Shown: positions 8,349 to 17,206, counted from the first letter of the stretch. The stretch: DNA of 64,000 bases from Streptomyces roseoviridis (GCF_039535235.1 NZ_BAAAWU010000001.1:2542001-2606000); one strand, 5' to 3'. Made by a program: numbers and translations. Notes: generated by a model not told the origin, from the letters alone.

Positions 8349-9298
8349 GCCGCCTCCATCCAGATGTCGGCCAGGGACTCCTCCAGATTGATCCGGGGGC
8401 GCCAGCCGAGCCGGTCGCGGGCCGTGCGGACGTCGGCCTGCTGCCAGGGGCCGCAGCCGTCGGGGTACGGGTAGGGGGCGGCGGCCAGCTGTTCGGCGAT
8501 GGACGCCTCGGTGCGCGGGGCACCGATCACGGGGCGCGACGGAGGCCCGTCGAGCTCGTGGAGCTGCCCGGCGTATCCGGCGACGCGGGCCAGGACGGCG
8601 GCGGCGTCGCGGAGCTTCACGGCGCGGCCGGTGCCGATGTTGACCACGCCCTGGGCGGCGGACAGCGAGGCGGCGTGGACGGCGCGGGCCACGTCGCGGA
8701 CGTCCACGAAGTCGCGCTGCACGCCGAGGCCGCTGAGCTTCAGCTCGCCGTCACCCGACTGCATGGCGCGGCGCATCGCCTCCGCGAGCCGGCCGAGCGG
8801 GGATCCCGCCGGGGTGCCGGGGCCGACCGGCGAGAAGACCCGCAGCACGACCGCGTCCAGGCCGGAGCCGAGGACGAGCTCGGTCGCGGCGAGCTTGGAC
8901 ACGCCGTACGGGCCGCCGGGCCGGGGCACGGCGTCCTCCGCGGTCGACGAGCCGGGCTGGCTCGGCCCGTACTCGGAGGCGCAGCCGACCTGGACGAGGC
9001 GGGCGCCGCAGCCGCTGCGGCGCAGGGCCTCGCAGACGGTGGCGACGGCGACGGTGTTGTGCCGGGTCAGGTCGCGGGCGCCGCCGCGGGTGGCTCCGGC
9101 ACAGTTGACGACCACTCCGGGGTGGACGGCGTCCAGGAACCGGGTCAGCGCGCCGGGGCTGCCGGTGGCGAGGTCGAACCGGACGTCGGCGTCGTCGCCG
9201 CGGCCGAGGGCGGTGAGGTGCACCGCGGGGTCGGCGAGGAGTCGGTCGGCGACGAACCGGCCGATGAATCCGTTGGCTCCGAGCAGCAGCACCCTCAT
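8336..9298 (-). CDS. NAD-dependent sugar epimerase/dehydratase (extended SDR)
   Basis: 320 aa. Starts MRVLLLGANGFIGR, the Rossmann GxxGxxG dinucleotide site of extended short-chain dehydrogenases. A YGVSK stretch (Tyr-x-x-x-Lys catalytic pair) lies in the middle, and GLGVQRDFVDVRDVARA near residue 200 is typical of the UDP-sugar epimerase family. The likely role is interconverting a nucleotide sugar (for example UDP-GlcNAc/UDP-GalNAc) for the adjacent glycosyltransferase, but substrate cannot be read from sequence. The ATG at 9298 has a GAAGGGG ribosome binding site and its ATGA overlaps the stop of a possible 17-codon ORF. The 3' end overlaps the spherulin-4 gene. Confidence 0.88.
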   Translation of the reverse strand: MRVLLLGANGFIGRFVADRLLADPAVHLTALGRGDDADVRFDLATGSPGALTRFLDAVHPGVVVNCAGATRGGARDLTRHNTVAVATVCEALRRSGCGARLVQVGCASEYGPSQPGSSTAEDAVPRPGGPYGVSKLAATELVLGSGLDAVVLRVFSPVGPGTPAGSPLGRLAEAMRRAMQSGDGELKLSGLGVQRDFVDVRDVARAVHAASLSAAQGVVNIGTGRAVKLRDAAAVLARVAGYAGQLHELDGPPSRPVIGAPRTEASIAEQLAAAPYPYPDGCGPWQQADVRTARDRLGWRPRINLEESLADIWMEAACRI

Positions 9299-9348
9299 CG
9301 TGCGACCCCTTCGTGCCGACCGGCCGTGGCATGGGGTTGGGGCGTCAT
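9295..9348 (-). CDS. Possible 17-aa upstream peptide coupled to the epimerase gene
   Basis: On the minus strand an ATG at 9348 follows an AAGGAG ribosome binding site by 11 bases. The frame (MTPQPHATAGRHEGVAR) ends in a TGA overlapping the epimerase ATG as ATGA. This is the usual geometry of translational coupling. The peptide has no recognisable domain and it may be a leader or chance. It sits in the 193-bp gap between the membrane-protein gene and the epimerase gene. Confidence 0.35.
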   Translation of the reverse strand: MTPQPHATAGRHEGVAR

Positions 9349-9491
9349 GTCTGTTTCTTCTCCTTGGGAGGGATTGCGGAGGGGCGTGCCCGCGGCGTCG
9401 GCTCCGCGGGTGCGCCGGGGGCGGGTCGGGCGTGGGGGGTGGGTCCTGTGGTGGCTCGTGCGGTGGTGCGCGGGACGGCTCGTGCGGTGGG

Positions 9492-10865
9492 TCAGGCGTC
9501 GGGGCGGTGGCCGGCGTGGGCCGAGGCCCGGGAGAGCGCCGCGGTGGCGTGGACGAGCAGGGCGAGGGCCGCGCCGCCGCAGGCGAGGGTGGGCACGGCC
9601 GCCGGTCCCGCGAGCCCGACGAGCGCACGGGCCGGGGTGCCGAGGACGTCCAGGCCCGGGAGGCGGGCGGCGAGGACGCTGGCGAGGACGAGGGCCTCGG
9701 CCGCGCAGGCGGCGGCGAGGGCGCTGGAGGCGGCTTCGGGAAAGCCGTGGGCTGCCAGGAGCCGGGCGGTCAGGAGGAGGGCGCCGAGCGCCAGGGCTCC
9801 GGGGTGGAACCCGGTCAGGACGAGGAGTCCGGCGAGCGCGGCCAGGTGGAGGGCGACCGTGCCGAGGAGCAGCGGGCGGGCGCCCGCCGCGAAGTCGTCG
9901 AGACCGCGGCTGGCGGCGAGCCTGCGGCGGGCGCCTGCCGTGAAGAGGTGGACGCACCAGGCGGCGGGGGCGACGGAGAGGGCGAGCGCCAGGAGCGGTC
10001 CGGTGTCGACCGCCCAGCCGTCCTCGACGGGGCCGTCGAGGACGGTGACGAGGGCGGGTCCCACGTCCGGTCCGCCGGTGAGGAACTGGTCGAGGAGCCC
10101 GTCGCCGGCCGCCGCGTAGCCCAGCAGCCAGAGGGTCCACAGCGGGGCGGCGGTGCCACGCCCCTGGGCGCGCAGCGGCCCTCGGCGGACGGCGATCAGG
10201 AGCGCGGCCGCCAGGCCGAGGGCGCCGAGGGCCCCGGCCACGAGCCGGAGTGCCCCGGTGGTGAGGGCGAGCCCGGCGGTGGCGAGGACGGCGACGGCAC
10301 CGGGGGCGCACGCGGCGAGCGCCCGGACGGCGCGCCGGGCACGGGGCGCCGGTTCGGGGGCGGTGCGCGCGGAGGTCGTGGCGCTCCGGGGCACGCGGGC
10401 GTAGAGCTCCTCGGCGAGGGAGAAGACGTCACGGTGGCGGAAACGGGCGGCGGTGCGGTCGGTCACCCCGTGCGCTTCGAGGCCGGCGGCGATCTCCAGG
10501 GCGTCGACGGCCCGTTCGCACAGGTCCCGGTGGCGGTGCATCAGCGCCTTGACGGGGTCGGCGGGGCCACGTCGGGCACGGAACCCGGCAGCGGCGGGGG
10601 CGGGAACCGGGGCGGGAGCCGGGGCGGGCGTCGTAGCCGAGGCCGGAGCCGGAACCGGAGCCGGGGCGGATGCCGGGGCGGGCGCCGGGCCGGGTGCGGG
10701 ATGCGGGCGCCGGGGGGCGGTGTCGGGCTGCTGAATCGCTTCGGCAGGGGCCCCTGGGGCGGCGGACGTGCCCGCACCGGCCGGGGCGAGGGCCGGGGTC
10801 GTGAGCAGGGCCTCGGAGCGCGAGTCCCAGGGGCCGGGGCTGGTGGGGGCGGCGGGGCCGCGCAT
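9492..10865 (-). CDS. Multi-pass membrane protein of the exopolysaccharide cassette, function unknown
   Basis: 457 aa. The first ~120 residues are disordered Ala/Pro repeats. A short soluble helical region follows (HRHRDLCERAVDALEIAAGL and the stretch after it to about residue 170). The remainder carries about eight or nine hydrophobic segments separated by short charged loops. I chose the ATG at 10865 because GAAGGAGG lies 7 bases upstream and overlaps the stop codon of the glycosyltransferase gene, implying coupling. No catalytic motif is visible. In Pel systems the glycosyltransferase PelF works with membrane proteins PelG and PelE. This one could play an export or scaffold part, but I do not see enough to call it PelG. 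Confidence 0.82.
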   Translation of the reverse strand: MRGPAAPTSPGPWDSRSEALLTTPALAPAGAGTSAAPGAPAEAIQQPDTAPRRPHPAPGPAPAPASAPAPVPAPASATTPAPAPAPVPAPAAAGFRARRGPADPVKALMHRHRDLCERAVDALEIAAGLEAHGVTDRTAARFRHRDVFSLAEELYARVPRSATTSARTAPEPAPRARRAVRALAACAPGAVAVLATAGLALTTGALRLVAGALGALGLAAALLIAVRRGPLRAQGRGTAAPLWTLWLLGYAAAGDGLLDQFLTGGPDVGPALVTVLDGPVEDGWAVDTGPLLALALSVAPAAWCVHLFTAGARRRLAASRGLDDFAAGARPLLLGTVALHLAALAGLLVLTGFHPGALALGALLLTARLLAAHGFPEAASSALAAACAAEALVLASVLAARLPGLDVLGTPARALVGLAGPAAVPTLACGGAALALLVHATAALSRASAHAGHRPDA

Positions 10866-10878
10866 GGGTGTGCCTCCT

Positions 10879-12573
10879 TCAGGCATCGGGCTCTCCCGTG
10901 CCGGCCGCGGCGGTGACCGGCTGGTTGGCCCAGCTGCCGGGCACGTGGGCCTCGGCCGGGTGGGCGAAGGGCACCTCGCTGGTGACGCGGCGGCGGACCG
11001 GTGAGTGGGAGAGGAGTTCGAGGTAGATGCCGCGGAACGCGGCGAGGTTCTGTTCCACGGTGAAGAGTTCGAGGGCGCGGGCCCGGGCGGCGGCGCCGAG
11101 GCGGTGCCGGCGCCCGGGGTCGCGCAGCAGCGCGAGACAGGCGTCGGCGAGCGCCTTGGGGTTGCGCGGGGGGACGACGAGTCCGGTCCCGCCGATGACC
11201 TCGACGACGGCCCCGACGTCCGTGGAGACGGTGGCCCGGGCGCAGAACATCGCCTCGACGAGGCCGACGGGGAAGCCCTCGACGACGCTGGAGAGGACGA
11301 CGACGGAGGAAGCGGCGTAGGCGTCCTCCAGGGTGGGCGCCTCCGGTCCGCCGAGCTCCTCGAAGGAGACGGGGTTCTCGCCGACGGCGTGCCGGCCGGC
11401 CGCCTCGTCGGGGAAGAGCTGCGCGGCGAGGGCCCGGCAGTGCGCCAGGTAGGCGGCGGCCCCGGGCTCGCGGACCGGCGCGGCGATGATCCGCAGCCGG
11501 GCGTCCGGCTGCTGCCTGCGCACCTCGGCGAAGGCGTGGAGCAGCGCCACGAGGTCCTTGGCGGGCTCCACGCGGCCGATCCAGGCGAGGGTCGTCGGGT
11601 CGCCGCTCTCCTCGTCCTCGCCGACCTCGGCGAAGCGTTCGGCGTCCATGCCGGGGTAGACCGTGCGCAGCCGCGACCGCTCGGCGCCGCACTTCTCCTG
11701 CCAGCGGCGGGCGTGGGTGTTGCCGGGGGTGAGCAGGTCGGCCCTGCGGTAGACCTCGCCGGCGAGGCGGCCGTGGAAGGCGGCGAGCAGGGCCCGTACG
11801 GGGGTGGCGAGGGTCGCGCCGGTGGCGGCGAGGTAGTGGGCGCGGAGCTGGACGCCGTACTCGGTGACCAGCAGCGGGGTGCCGAAGAAGCGTTTGGCCA
11901 GGAGGCCGGGGAGGGCCGCGGCACCGGCCGAGGCCGCGTGGCAGAGGTCGACGAGTCCGAGGCCGCCCGCCCCGCCGTCCGGGCCGGCACCGTCCCGGCC
12001 CGTGCGGGCGGGACCTTCCTCCTCTCCGTACCAGTCGAGGGAGAGCGGGCGCAGGGCGCGCTCCAGCTGGTCGGTGAAGGCGAGCTGGTCGGGGACGGTG
12101 GCGGCGGCCACGCCGCGGCGTGCGCCGGGGGCGCGGCAGGCGGACTCCAGGATGCGGACGGCGGACTCGGAGCGGAGGGCCGCGGTCAGTCCGCCGTGTC
12201 CGCGGGCGAGGTCGGCGAGTCCGTACAGACCGGCGGCGAACCGCTGGGCGGCCTCGTCGTCGGGCGTGGGCGCGGCTGACGGTTCGGCGCAGATGCCGTC
12301 GGCCAGGTCCTTGAACGCGGCCTCGAAGCGGCGCCGTTCGCGCCGGCCGTGTCCGCGGCCGTCGTGCTCGTCGGGGCCGGGCGGGGCGGTCCGCACGCCG
12401 CGCACGTTGGGCGGGAGGGGGAGCCGGCCGGGGGCTTCGCGGCGGGCGTCGCCCCCGAGGGCGTAGAGGTCGAACTCGTGCGGGGCGAGGCCGCGGACGA
12501 GCCGGTCGCACCAGAGTCCGGACTCACCCGTGGCGTACGGGTAGCCACCCTCCGTGAGCAGTCCGATCCGCAT
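10879..12573 (-). CDS. PelF-like GT4 glycosyltransferase with DUF3492 N-terminus
   Basis: 564 aa, GT-B fold. The N-terminal segment GLLTEGGYPYATGE matches the start of PelF/DUF3492 proteins. Later landmarks agree: LLVTEYGVQLRAHYLA, LLTPGNTHARRWQEKCGA, the domain-2 opening LAWIGRVEPAKDL, the nucleotide-sugar-binding SSVVEGFPVGLVEAM with its Glu-x7-Glu pattern, and STDVGAVVEVI. PelF uses UDP-sugars in the cytoplasm to polymerise the Pel exopolysaccharide. The start is either the ATG at 12573 (GGGGG 7 bases upstream) or the GTG at 12579. It heads the four-gene cassette. The acceptor, donor sugar and product are unknown. Confidence is high for glycosyltransferase, good for PelF-type. Confidence 0.88.
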   Translation of the reverse strand: MRIGLLTEGGYPYATGESGLWCDRLVRGLAPHEFDLYALGGDARREAPGRLPLPPNVRGVRTAPPGPDEHDGRGHGRRERRRFEAAFKDLADGICAEPSAAPTPDDEAAQRFAAGLYGLADLARGHGGLTAALRSESAVRILESACRAPGARRGVAAATVPDQLAFTDQLERALRPLSLDWYGEEEGPARTGRDGAGPDGGAGGLGLVDLCHAASAGAAALPGLLAKRFFGTPLLVTEYGVQLRAHYLAATGATLATPVRALLAAFHGRLAGEVYRRADLLTPGNTHARRWQEKCGAERSRLRTVYPGMDAERFAEVGEDEESGDPTTLAWIGRVEPAKDLVALLHAFAEVRRQQPDARLRIIAAPVREPGAAAYLAHCRALAAQLFPDEAAGRHAVGENPVSFEELGGPEAPTLEDAYAASSVVVLSSVVEGFPVGLVEAMFCARATVSTDVGAVVEVIGGTGLVVPPRNPKALADACLALLRDPGRRHRLGAAARARALELFTVEQNLAAFRGIYLELLSHSPVRRRVTSEVPFAHPAEAHVPGSWANQPVTAAAGTGEPDA

Positions 12574-12657
12574 GAGCACACCCCCGTTCTCCCGTGACGG
12601 CGGTCACCGTTCGGTCCGGTGACCCGCAGCGGGAAGAACGTAAGCGGATATGCCGCC

Positions 12658-12685
12658 GGTGCGACGGACGGTTGTCCGTCGCACC
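12658..12685. promoter_or_regulatory. 12-bp inverted repeat upstream of the exopolysaccharide cassette
   Basis: Perfect arms 12658-12669 and 12674-12685 (GGTGCGACGGAC / GTCCGTCGCACC) around GGTT. It lies 85 bp upstream of the glycosyltransferase start and 105 bp past the stop of the gene before it on the same strand. It could be the terminator of that gene, an operator for the cassette, or both. Confidence 0.6.
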
Positions 12686-12789
12686 ACCGGAAGGGGTGAA
12701 TGCACGTAACTTTCCCACCGCGTTCGCGTTCCGTCGCGCTACGCGGCGGAACGGTCACGGTGAGTCAGGCCGTGGTGCGGGCCTGGGGG

Positions 12790-14379
12790 TCAACTCCCGG
12801 GGTGCACCCAGGGGTTGGGGCGGCACTTGACGCCGTCGATGTCCAGCGACTTGGTCTGCTGCTGCATCACGGGGGCGAGCGCCCCGGGCGTGCGGCAGAT
12901 CACGTGACTGTGCCCGAGCCGGTGTCCGACCTCGTGGTTGATGAGCATCTGCCGATAGGCGTGCATGGCCTTCGGCCCGAAGGTCTCCGAGCCCTGCGCC
13001 CAGCGGAAGGCGTTGATCATCACGCGCTCGGTGGAGGCGGAGTCGCAGGAGACGTTGTCGATGGTGGTGTCGAGGCCGGACTTGGCGCACCAGTCGCCGG
13101 TGGTCCCCGGGCTGGCCAGGGTGACGACGAACTCCGGCTCCCCGGAGGAGATCCGCTCGAAGGTCATCGCCCCGTTCCCGGCCCAGCTGCGCCGGTCGTT
13201 GAGGGTCTTCTGCACCGCCTGGGCGAACAGCGCCGCGTCGAGGCCGAGCCCCTGTTCGACGTCGACCCGATAGCGGATCTTGCGGCCCTTGCCGGGCGCC
13301 TTGTCGAAGCCGGGGACGGCGGCGAACCGTCCGGAGCCCCTCAGGCGCGGGTCGACGGGGAACTGGCGGGTCATCAGCTGTTCGTACGACGGTGGCGCGG
13401 CGGGCACCGGTCGCGCCGGAGCCGCCCGCTCGTCGGAGCGGGACGCGGGGCTCTCGGCACCGATCCGGCCGGTGGGCGCGTCGGCCGCCTGGGGCCGGGG
13501 CGCGGCGCCGCTCTCGCGCTCGGCGACCTGACCGGCGACGACGACGGCGAGCACGGTGGTGATCGCCGCCGCGGCGATCCCGGTGAGGGTGCGGCCGGTC
13601 CCGCCGGTCCTGGGGGTCCTGCGCTCCTCACCCGTCTCACCGGCCTCGTACGCCTCACGGGAGTCCTCCGCCTCGTCCGATGCGACGGGACCCCGCGGCT
13701 GCCGCGCCGGAGGAGCCGGAGCGCGGCGCGGTCCGGGGACGGAGGGTCCGGCGGGGGACGCGTGGGGGCGGCCCTCGTCGTGGACCGGATGACCGCCGCG
13801 TACGGAGGGTCCGGTGGCCGTGGGGTCGTGCGGCCCCTCGTAGCGGGGGGTGCCGTGGACCGGGGTGTCGGAGACGGGTGCGGCGGGAGACGGTGCGCCG
13901 TGGGCCGGGGGCCCCTGCCGACGCCCCCCGGACGGCGGAGCCCCGTGCCGGGGCGCGCGCCGGCCCGGGGTGCCGTAGCCGGGCGTGCCCTGGGCCGGGG
14001 TCTCGTGGGTCTGCGGACCGCCGGACGGCTTCCCGTGCCGGGGTGCGCCGTGCGCAGGAGTGCCGAGGGGCGGGGTGCCGTAGGAAGGAGTGCCCTGCGC
14101 CGGGGTGCCCTGGGCGGGTGCGCCGTGCACCGGAGCCCCCTGGGAGGGGTTCGCGTACGGCGCGGTCCCGTAGGACGGGGTGCCCTGGGCCGGCGTGTCG
14201 TAGCCGGCCGGGGCGGCCGGCCCCTGGAGGTCGTAGGGGTGCGGGGGCTGGGGTGACCTCGGGGGCGGCTGCCCCTCCAGGCGCCTGCGCCGTCCCGTGC
14301 CCGCCCCCGGCCCCGCGGCTTCCCGCTGCCCGGTGCCGGGCGGCGGGGCGGCGGGGCCCTTGCGACTATGTCGTCCCAC
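12790..14379 (-). CDS. DUF3152 zinc-metalloprotease-like protein with repetitive Pro-rich N-terminus
   Basis: 529 aa starting at a GTG (VGRHSRKGP). Residues ~30-250 are low-complexity Pro/Gly/Ala sequence with repeated QGTP / YGTP / HGAP units, predicted cytoplasmic and disordered. One membrane segment (LTGIAAAAITTVLAVVVAGQ) follows, then an extracellular DUF3152 domain of about 200 residues. That domain has a metzincin-like HEVGHRLGH motif (three zinc-binding His and a catalytic Glu) and several Cys that could form disulfides. The likely topology is N-in with the catalytic domain outside. The start lies 8 bp after the stop of the upstream alpha/beta-hydrolase gene, so the two form an operon. 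Protease function is inferred from the zinc motif; no substrate is known to me. Confidence 0.85.
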   Translation of the reverse strand: MGRHSRKGPAAPPPGTGQREAAGPGAGTGRRRRLEGQPPPRSPQPPHPYDLQGPAAPAGYDTPAQGTPSYGTAPYANPSQGAPVHGAPAQGTPAQGTPSYGTPPLGTPAHGAPRHGKPSGGPQTHETPAQGTPGYGTPGRRAPRHGAPPSGGRRQGPPAHGAPSPAAPVSDTPVHGTPRYEGPHDPTATGPSVRGGHPVHDEGRPHASPAGPSVPGPRRAPAPPARQPRGPVASDEAEDSREAYEAGETGEERRTPRTGGTGRTLTGIAAAAITTVLAVVVAGQVAERESGAAPRPQAADAPTGRIGAESPASRSDERAAPARPVPAAPPSYEQLMTRQFPVDPRLRGSGRFAAVPGFDKAPGKGRKIRYRVDVEQGLGLDAALFAQAVQKTLNDRRSWAGNGAMTFERISSGEPEFVVTLASPGTTGDWCAKSGLDTTIDNVSCDSASTERVMINAFRWAQGSETFGPKAMHAYRQMLINHEVGHRLGHSHVICRTPGALAPVMQQQTKSLDIDGVKCRPNPWVHPGS

Positions 14380-14387
14380 GGTCCGGT

Positions 14388-15374
14388 TCAGCTCCCGCCC
14401 TCGGCCGACGCCGCGCGCGCGGCGTCGGTGATCAGCTCCCTCGCCGCCGCGGCGACGGCCTCCGGGTACTCCATCATCGCCACGTGCCCGGCGTCCGGGA
14501 GCGTGAGCAGCCGCGAGCCGCGGAAGGCGGCCGCCGCCCGGCGCGCCATCCGGAACGACACCAGCCGGTCGCGGGCGCCGTACACCAGCAGCGTCGGCGC
14601 GAGCACCCGCTCCGCCTGCCGCCACAGACCGTGCTGGCCGCCCAGCGTGTACGCGTCGACGATGCCGCGCGAGGAGCGCGCCATCGCGTCCCAGAAGTAC
14701 GGCAGCTCCAGCCGCCGCTCCATCTCCTCGACGGCGTGCCGCAGGCCCTCGTCGGTGACCCGGCCGGGATCCCCGTAACAGAGCGAGAGGACGCCGCGGA
14801 CCCGCTGCTCGGGGGTCCAGTCCCTGGTGAGCCGGGCGAAGAGCGCCGCCGTCCCGGGCAGCGCGAGCAGCGCGGTCGGCCAGGCGCCGCGCTGGGCGCG
14901 CAGTTCCGGCAGCGCCGGTGAGATCAGGGTGAGGGTGCGGACCAGGTCCGGCCGCACGGCGGCGACGCGGGTGGCGACCGCGCCGCCCAGCGAGTTGCCG
15001 AACAGGTGCACCGGGCCGCGGCCGGAGGCGTCGAGCAGCCGGATGACCGCGCGGGCGTGTGCGGTGACGGAGTAGTCGCCGTCGTCCGGCGGCGGCGAGA
15101 CGCCGAAGCCGGGCAGGTCGACCGCCTCGCCGTCGACGAGGTCGGCGAGCAGCGGCATCAGGGCCGACCAGTTCAGCGAGGAGCCGCCGAGTCCGTGCAC
15201 GTACAGCGCGGGCGGGAGCCCCGGCCGGTCGCCGGGCCGGGACCGTACCGTCAGCGTGAGTGCGGGGAGCGTGACGGTACGCAGCCGCTCGCCGTCGGCG
15301 ATCCGCACGGTGCGGGACCGGGCCCCGGGCGGCGCGTCGACGGTCCGGGTTTCCGGCAGCTCGGTCGAGGACAT
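14388..15374 (-). CDS. Alpha/beta-fold hydrolase
   Basis: 328 aa of canonical alpha/beta-hydrolase fold: YVHGLGGSSLNW (oxyanion HG), nucleophile Ser in HLFGNSLGGAVA, a late Asp in VYGARDRLV and catalytic His in DAGHVAMME. No signal peptide or lipobox, so cytoplasmic. Substrate unknown; the layout resembles esterases and meta-cleavage-type hydrolases. It is the first gene of a two-gene minus-strand unit with the DUF3152 protein and is divergent from the acidic small-protein gene. Confidence 0.88.
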   Translation of the reverse strand: MSSTELPETRTVDAPPGARSRTVRIADGERLRTVTLPALTLTVRSRPGDRPGLPPALYVHGLGGSSLNWSALMPLLADLVDGEAVDLPGFGVSPPPDDGDYSVTAHARAVIRLLDASGRGPVHLFGNSLGGAVATRVAAVRPDLVRTLTLISPALPELRAQRGAWPTALLALPGTAALFARLTRDWTPEQRVRGVLSLCYGDPGRVTDEGLRHAVEEMERRLELPYFWDAMARSSRGIVDAYTLGGQHGLWRQAERVLAPTLLVYGARDRLVSFRMARRAAAAFRGSRLLTLPDAGHVAMMEYPEAVAAAARELITDAARAASAEGGS

Positions 15375-15538
15375 GGCAGCGATATTACGAGACGATCACG
15401 CCCGGGCGCGTGTGGGTGGCGTCACAAGAGGAGCGCGGCACGGCGCGGGAGGGGGTGCGGCACGGCGCGGGAACTCCTACGCTCGGAGGTGAGGGTCATC
15501 GGACAGGACCCGCGGACCCGCCTGCCGGAAGGAGCCGC

Positions 15539-15754
15539 ATGACCGCCGACCCGACCGAGCCGGACACATTCGCCGAGGAAGAGGACGCCCAGGTGCTCGA
15601 CGAGGAGATCCCGGAGGCCGACGCGGCCGAGCAGCAGACCGAGCTGCAGCAGCACGAGGACGAGCCGCTCAGCCGTCTGCCCGAGTCGGCGAACGACGCG
15701 GACGCCGTGGAACAGGCGCGGGTGGTGGCACTCGACGAGGACGACTACCGCTGA
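15539..15754 (+). CDS. Small, very acidic protein of unknown function
   Basis: 71 aa, about a third Asp/Glu with several Gln, no Cys and almost no hydrophobic patches (MTADPTEPDTF... ending in DEDDYR). The ATG at 15539 is set by a clear GGAAGGAG ribosome binding site 6 bases upstream. Composition suggests a disordered, possibly protein-binding peptide. I do not recognise a named family. Confidence 0.7.
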   Translation: MTADPTEPDTFAEEEDAQVLDEEIPEADAAEQQTELQQHEDEPLSRLPESANDADAVEQARVVALDEDDYR

Positions 15755-16024
15755 CGCGACGACCGCCGCCGACGGCCGGACGGGCCTGCCGTACGCGCGG
15801 GCGTGCGCCTCTGCGCCCCGGTGCCCCTGAATCACTACCGCCGAGTAGCCCGGGGAGCCTTTGTCGTTTCGTTCGATTGCATGACCATCTTGTTGCCCGT
15901 CGCCTCTCGCCCCGGGCGTCCGGTCCGTGAAATTCTGCGTTCGCACCGCGCACGGCCGGGTTACCCAAAAGTACGATGGCGGCGCGACGCCAATGCGCGC
16001 ATGGATCGACATTTGGGAGGCGGC

Positions 16025-16684
16025 GTGAGCGCCATCGAGCAGACAGAGGCAGCACGCCCTCGGGGCACGCGCCTGCCGCGCCGTGCCCGACGCAACCAGC
16101 TCCTCGGCGCGGCCCAGGAGGTGTTCGTCGCCCAGGGTTACCACTCGGCCGCCATGGACGACATCGCCGAGCGGGCCGGCGTCAGCAAGCCGGTGCTGTA
16201 CCAGCACTTCCCCGGCAAGCTGGAGCTCTATCTCGCCCTGCTCGACCAGCACTGCGAGGCGCTGCTCCAGTCGGTGCGCACGGCCCTGGCCTCCACCACC
16301 GACAACAAGCTCCGGGTCGCGGCGACCATGGACGCCTACTTCGCGTACGTGGAGGACGAGGGCGGCGCCTTCCGGCTCGTCTTCGAGTCCGACCTGACCA
16401 ACGAGCCGGCCGTGCGCGAGCGCGTCGACCGGGTCTCGCTGCAGTGCGCGGAGGCGATCTCCGACGTGATCGCCGAGGACACCGGCCTGTCCAAGGACGA
16501 GTCGATGCTCCTCGCCGTGGCGCTCGGCGGCGTCTCCCAGGTCGTCGCCCGCTACTGGCTCTCCAGCGAGTCCCCGGTGCCCCGGGACAAGGCGGTGGCC
16601 CTGCTGACCTCGCTCGCCTGGCGCGGCATCGCCGGCTTCCCGCTGCACCCTGCGGAGGGTCAGCTGGGCGCCGAGGGTCACTGA
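16025..16684 (+). CDS. TetR-family transcriptional regulator
   Basis: 219 aa. A TetR helix-turn-helix lies at about residues 20-65: RRNQLLGAAQEVFVAQGYH, then MDDIAERAGVSKPVLYQHF. The C-terminal ~140 residues are the ligand-binding/dimerisation helices. The GTG at 16025 is preceded by GGGAGG; an in-frame ATG at 16001 without a good ribosome binding site is an alternative. The 270-bp upstream region is relatively AT-rich for this genome and should hold the promoter. It is followed 144 bp later by DUF3107, an order I remember as conserved in actinobacteria. Target and ligand unknown. Confidence 0.9.
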   Translation: MSAIEQTEAARPRGTRLPRRARRNQLLGAAQEVFVAQGYHSAAMDDIAERAGVSKPVLYQHFPGKLELYLALLDQHCEALLQSVRTALASTTDNKLRVAATMDAYFAYVEDEGGAFRLVFESDLTNEPAVRERVDRVSLQCAEAISDVIAEDTGLSKDESMLLAVALGGVSQVVARYWLSSESPVPRDKAVALLTSLAWRGIAGFPLHPAEGQLGAEGH

Positions 16685-16828
16685 CCCCGGCCCGGCGGGC
16701 GCACCGCCCCGGCGGCGGTGTTCGCTCTGGGCGTTCCTGTGCGCGCCGTGTCCGTTCCCTCACCGGCTAATGTGGGCCGGGTACGGCGCGGATCCACGCG
16801 CAAGCCGACCGTTCGGAGGGACATAGCC

Positions 16829-17056
16829 GTGGAGGTCAAGATCGGCGTGCAGCACGCACCCCGGGAGATCGTTCTGGAGAGCGGGCAGTCCGCCGAGGAG
16901 GTCGAGCGCGCGGTCTCCGACGCGCTGGCCGGCAAGGCGCAGCTGCTCAGCCTCTCGGACGAGAAGGGCCGCAAGGTCCTCGTTCCGGCCGAGAAGATCG
17001 CGTACATCGAGATCGGCGAGCCGGCGGTGCGCCGGGTGGGCTTCGGCGCGCTCTGA
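16829..17056 (+). CDS. DUF3107 family small protein
   Basis: 75 aa, starting at a GTG with CGGAGGG eight bases upstream. MEVKIGVQHAPREIVLES and the final IEIGEPAVRRVGFG match the actinobacterial DUF3107 family (annotated in places as ATP-binding). It is probably a compact beta/alpha domain. Function unknown. A strong hairpin follows directly. Confidence 0.88.
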   Translation: MEVKIGVQHAPREIVLESGQSAEEVERAVSDALAGKAQLLSLSDEKGRKVLVPAEKIAYIEIGEPAVRRVGFGAL

Positions 17057-17072
17057 GCGGATCCGCGGACAG

Positions 17073-17106
17073 GGAAGGCCCGGTGGGGAGATCCACCGGG
17101 CCTTCC
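17073..17106 (+). terminator. Hairpin terminator after DUF3107
   Basis: 14-bp perfect arms 17073-17086 and 17093-17106 (GGAAGGCCCGGTGG and its complement) with a six-base loop, followed by TTCTTCGT. It starts 17 bp after the stop codon. Confidence 0.85.
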
Positions 17107-17206
17107 TTCTTCGTGCGGACCTCCCAGGGGTGGCGGGAGGGTTGTCATCACGAGTGACCGGGTAGGACGGGTGTGACCGATCTGCCCGCCCCGCACCGCA
17201 CGCGAG

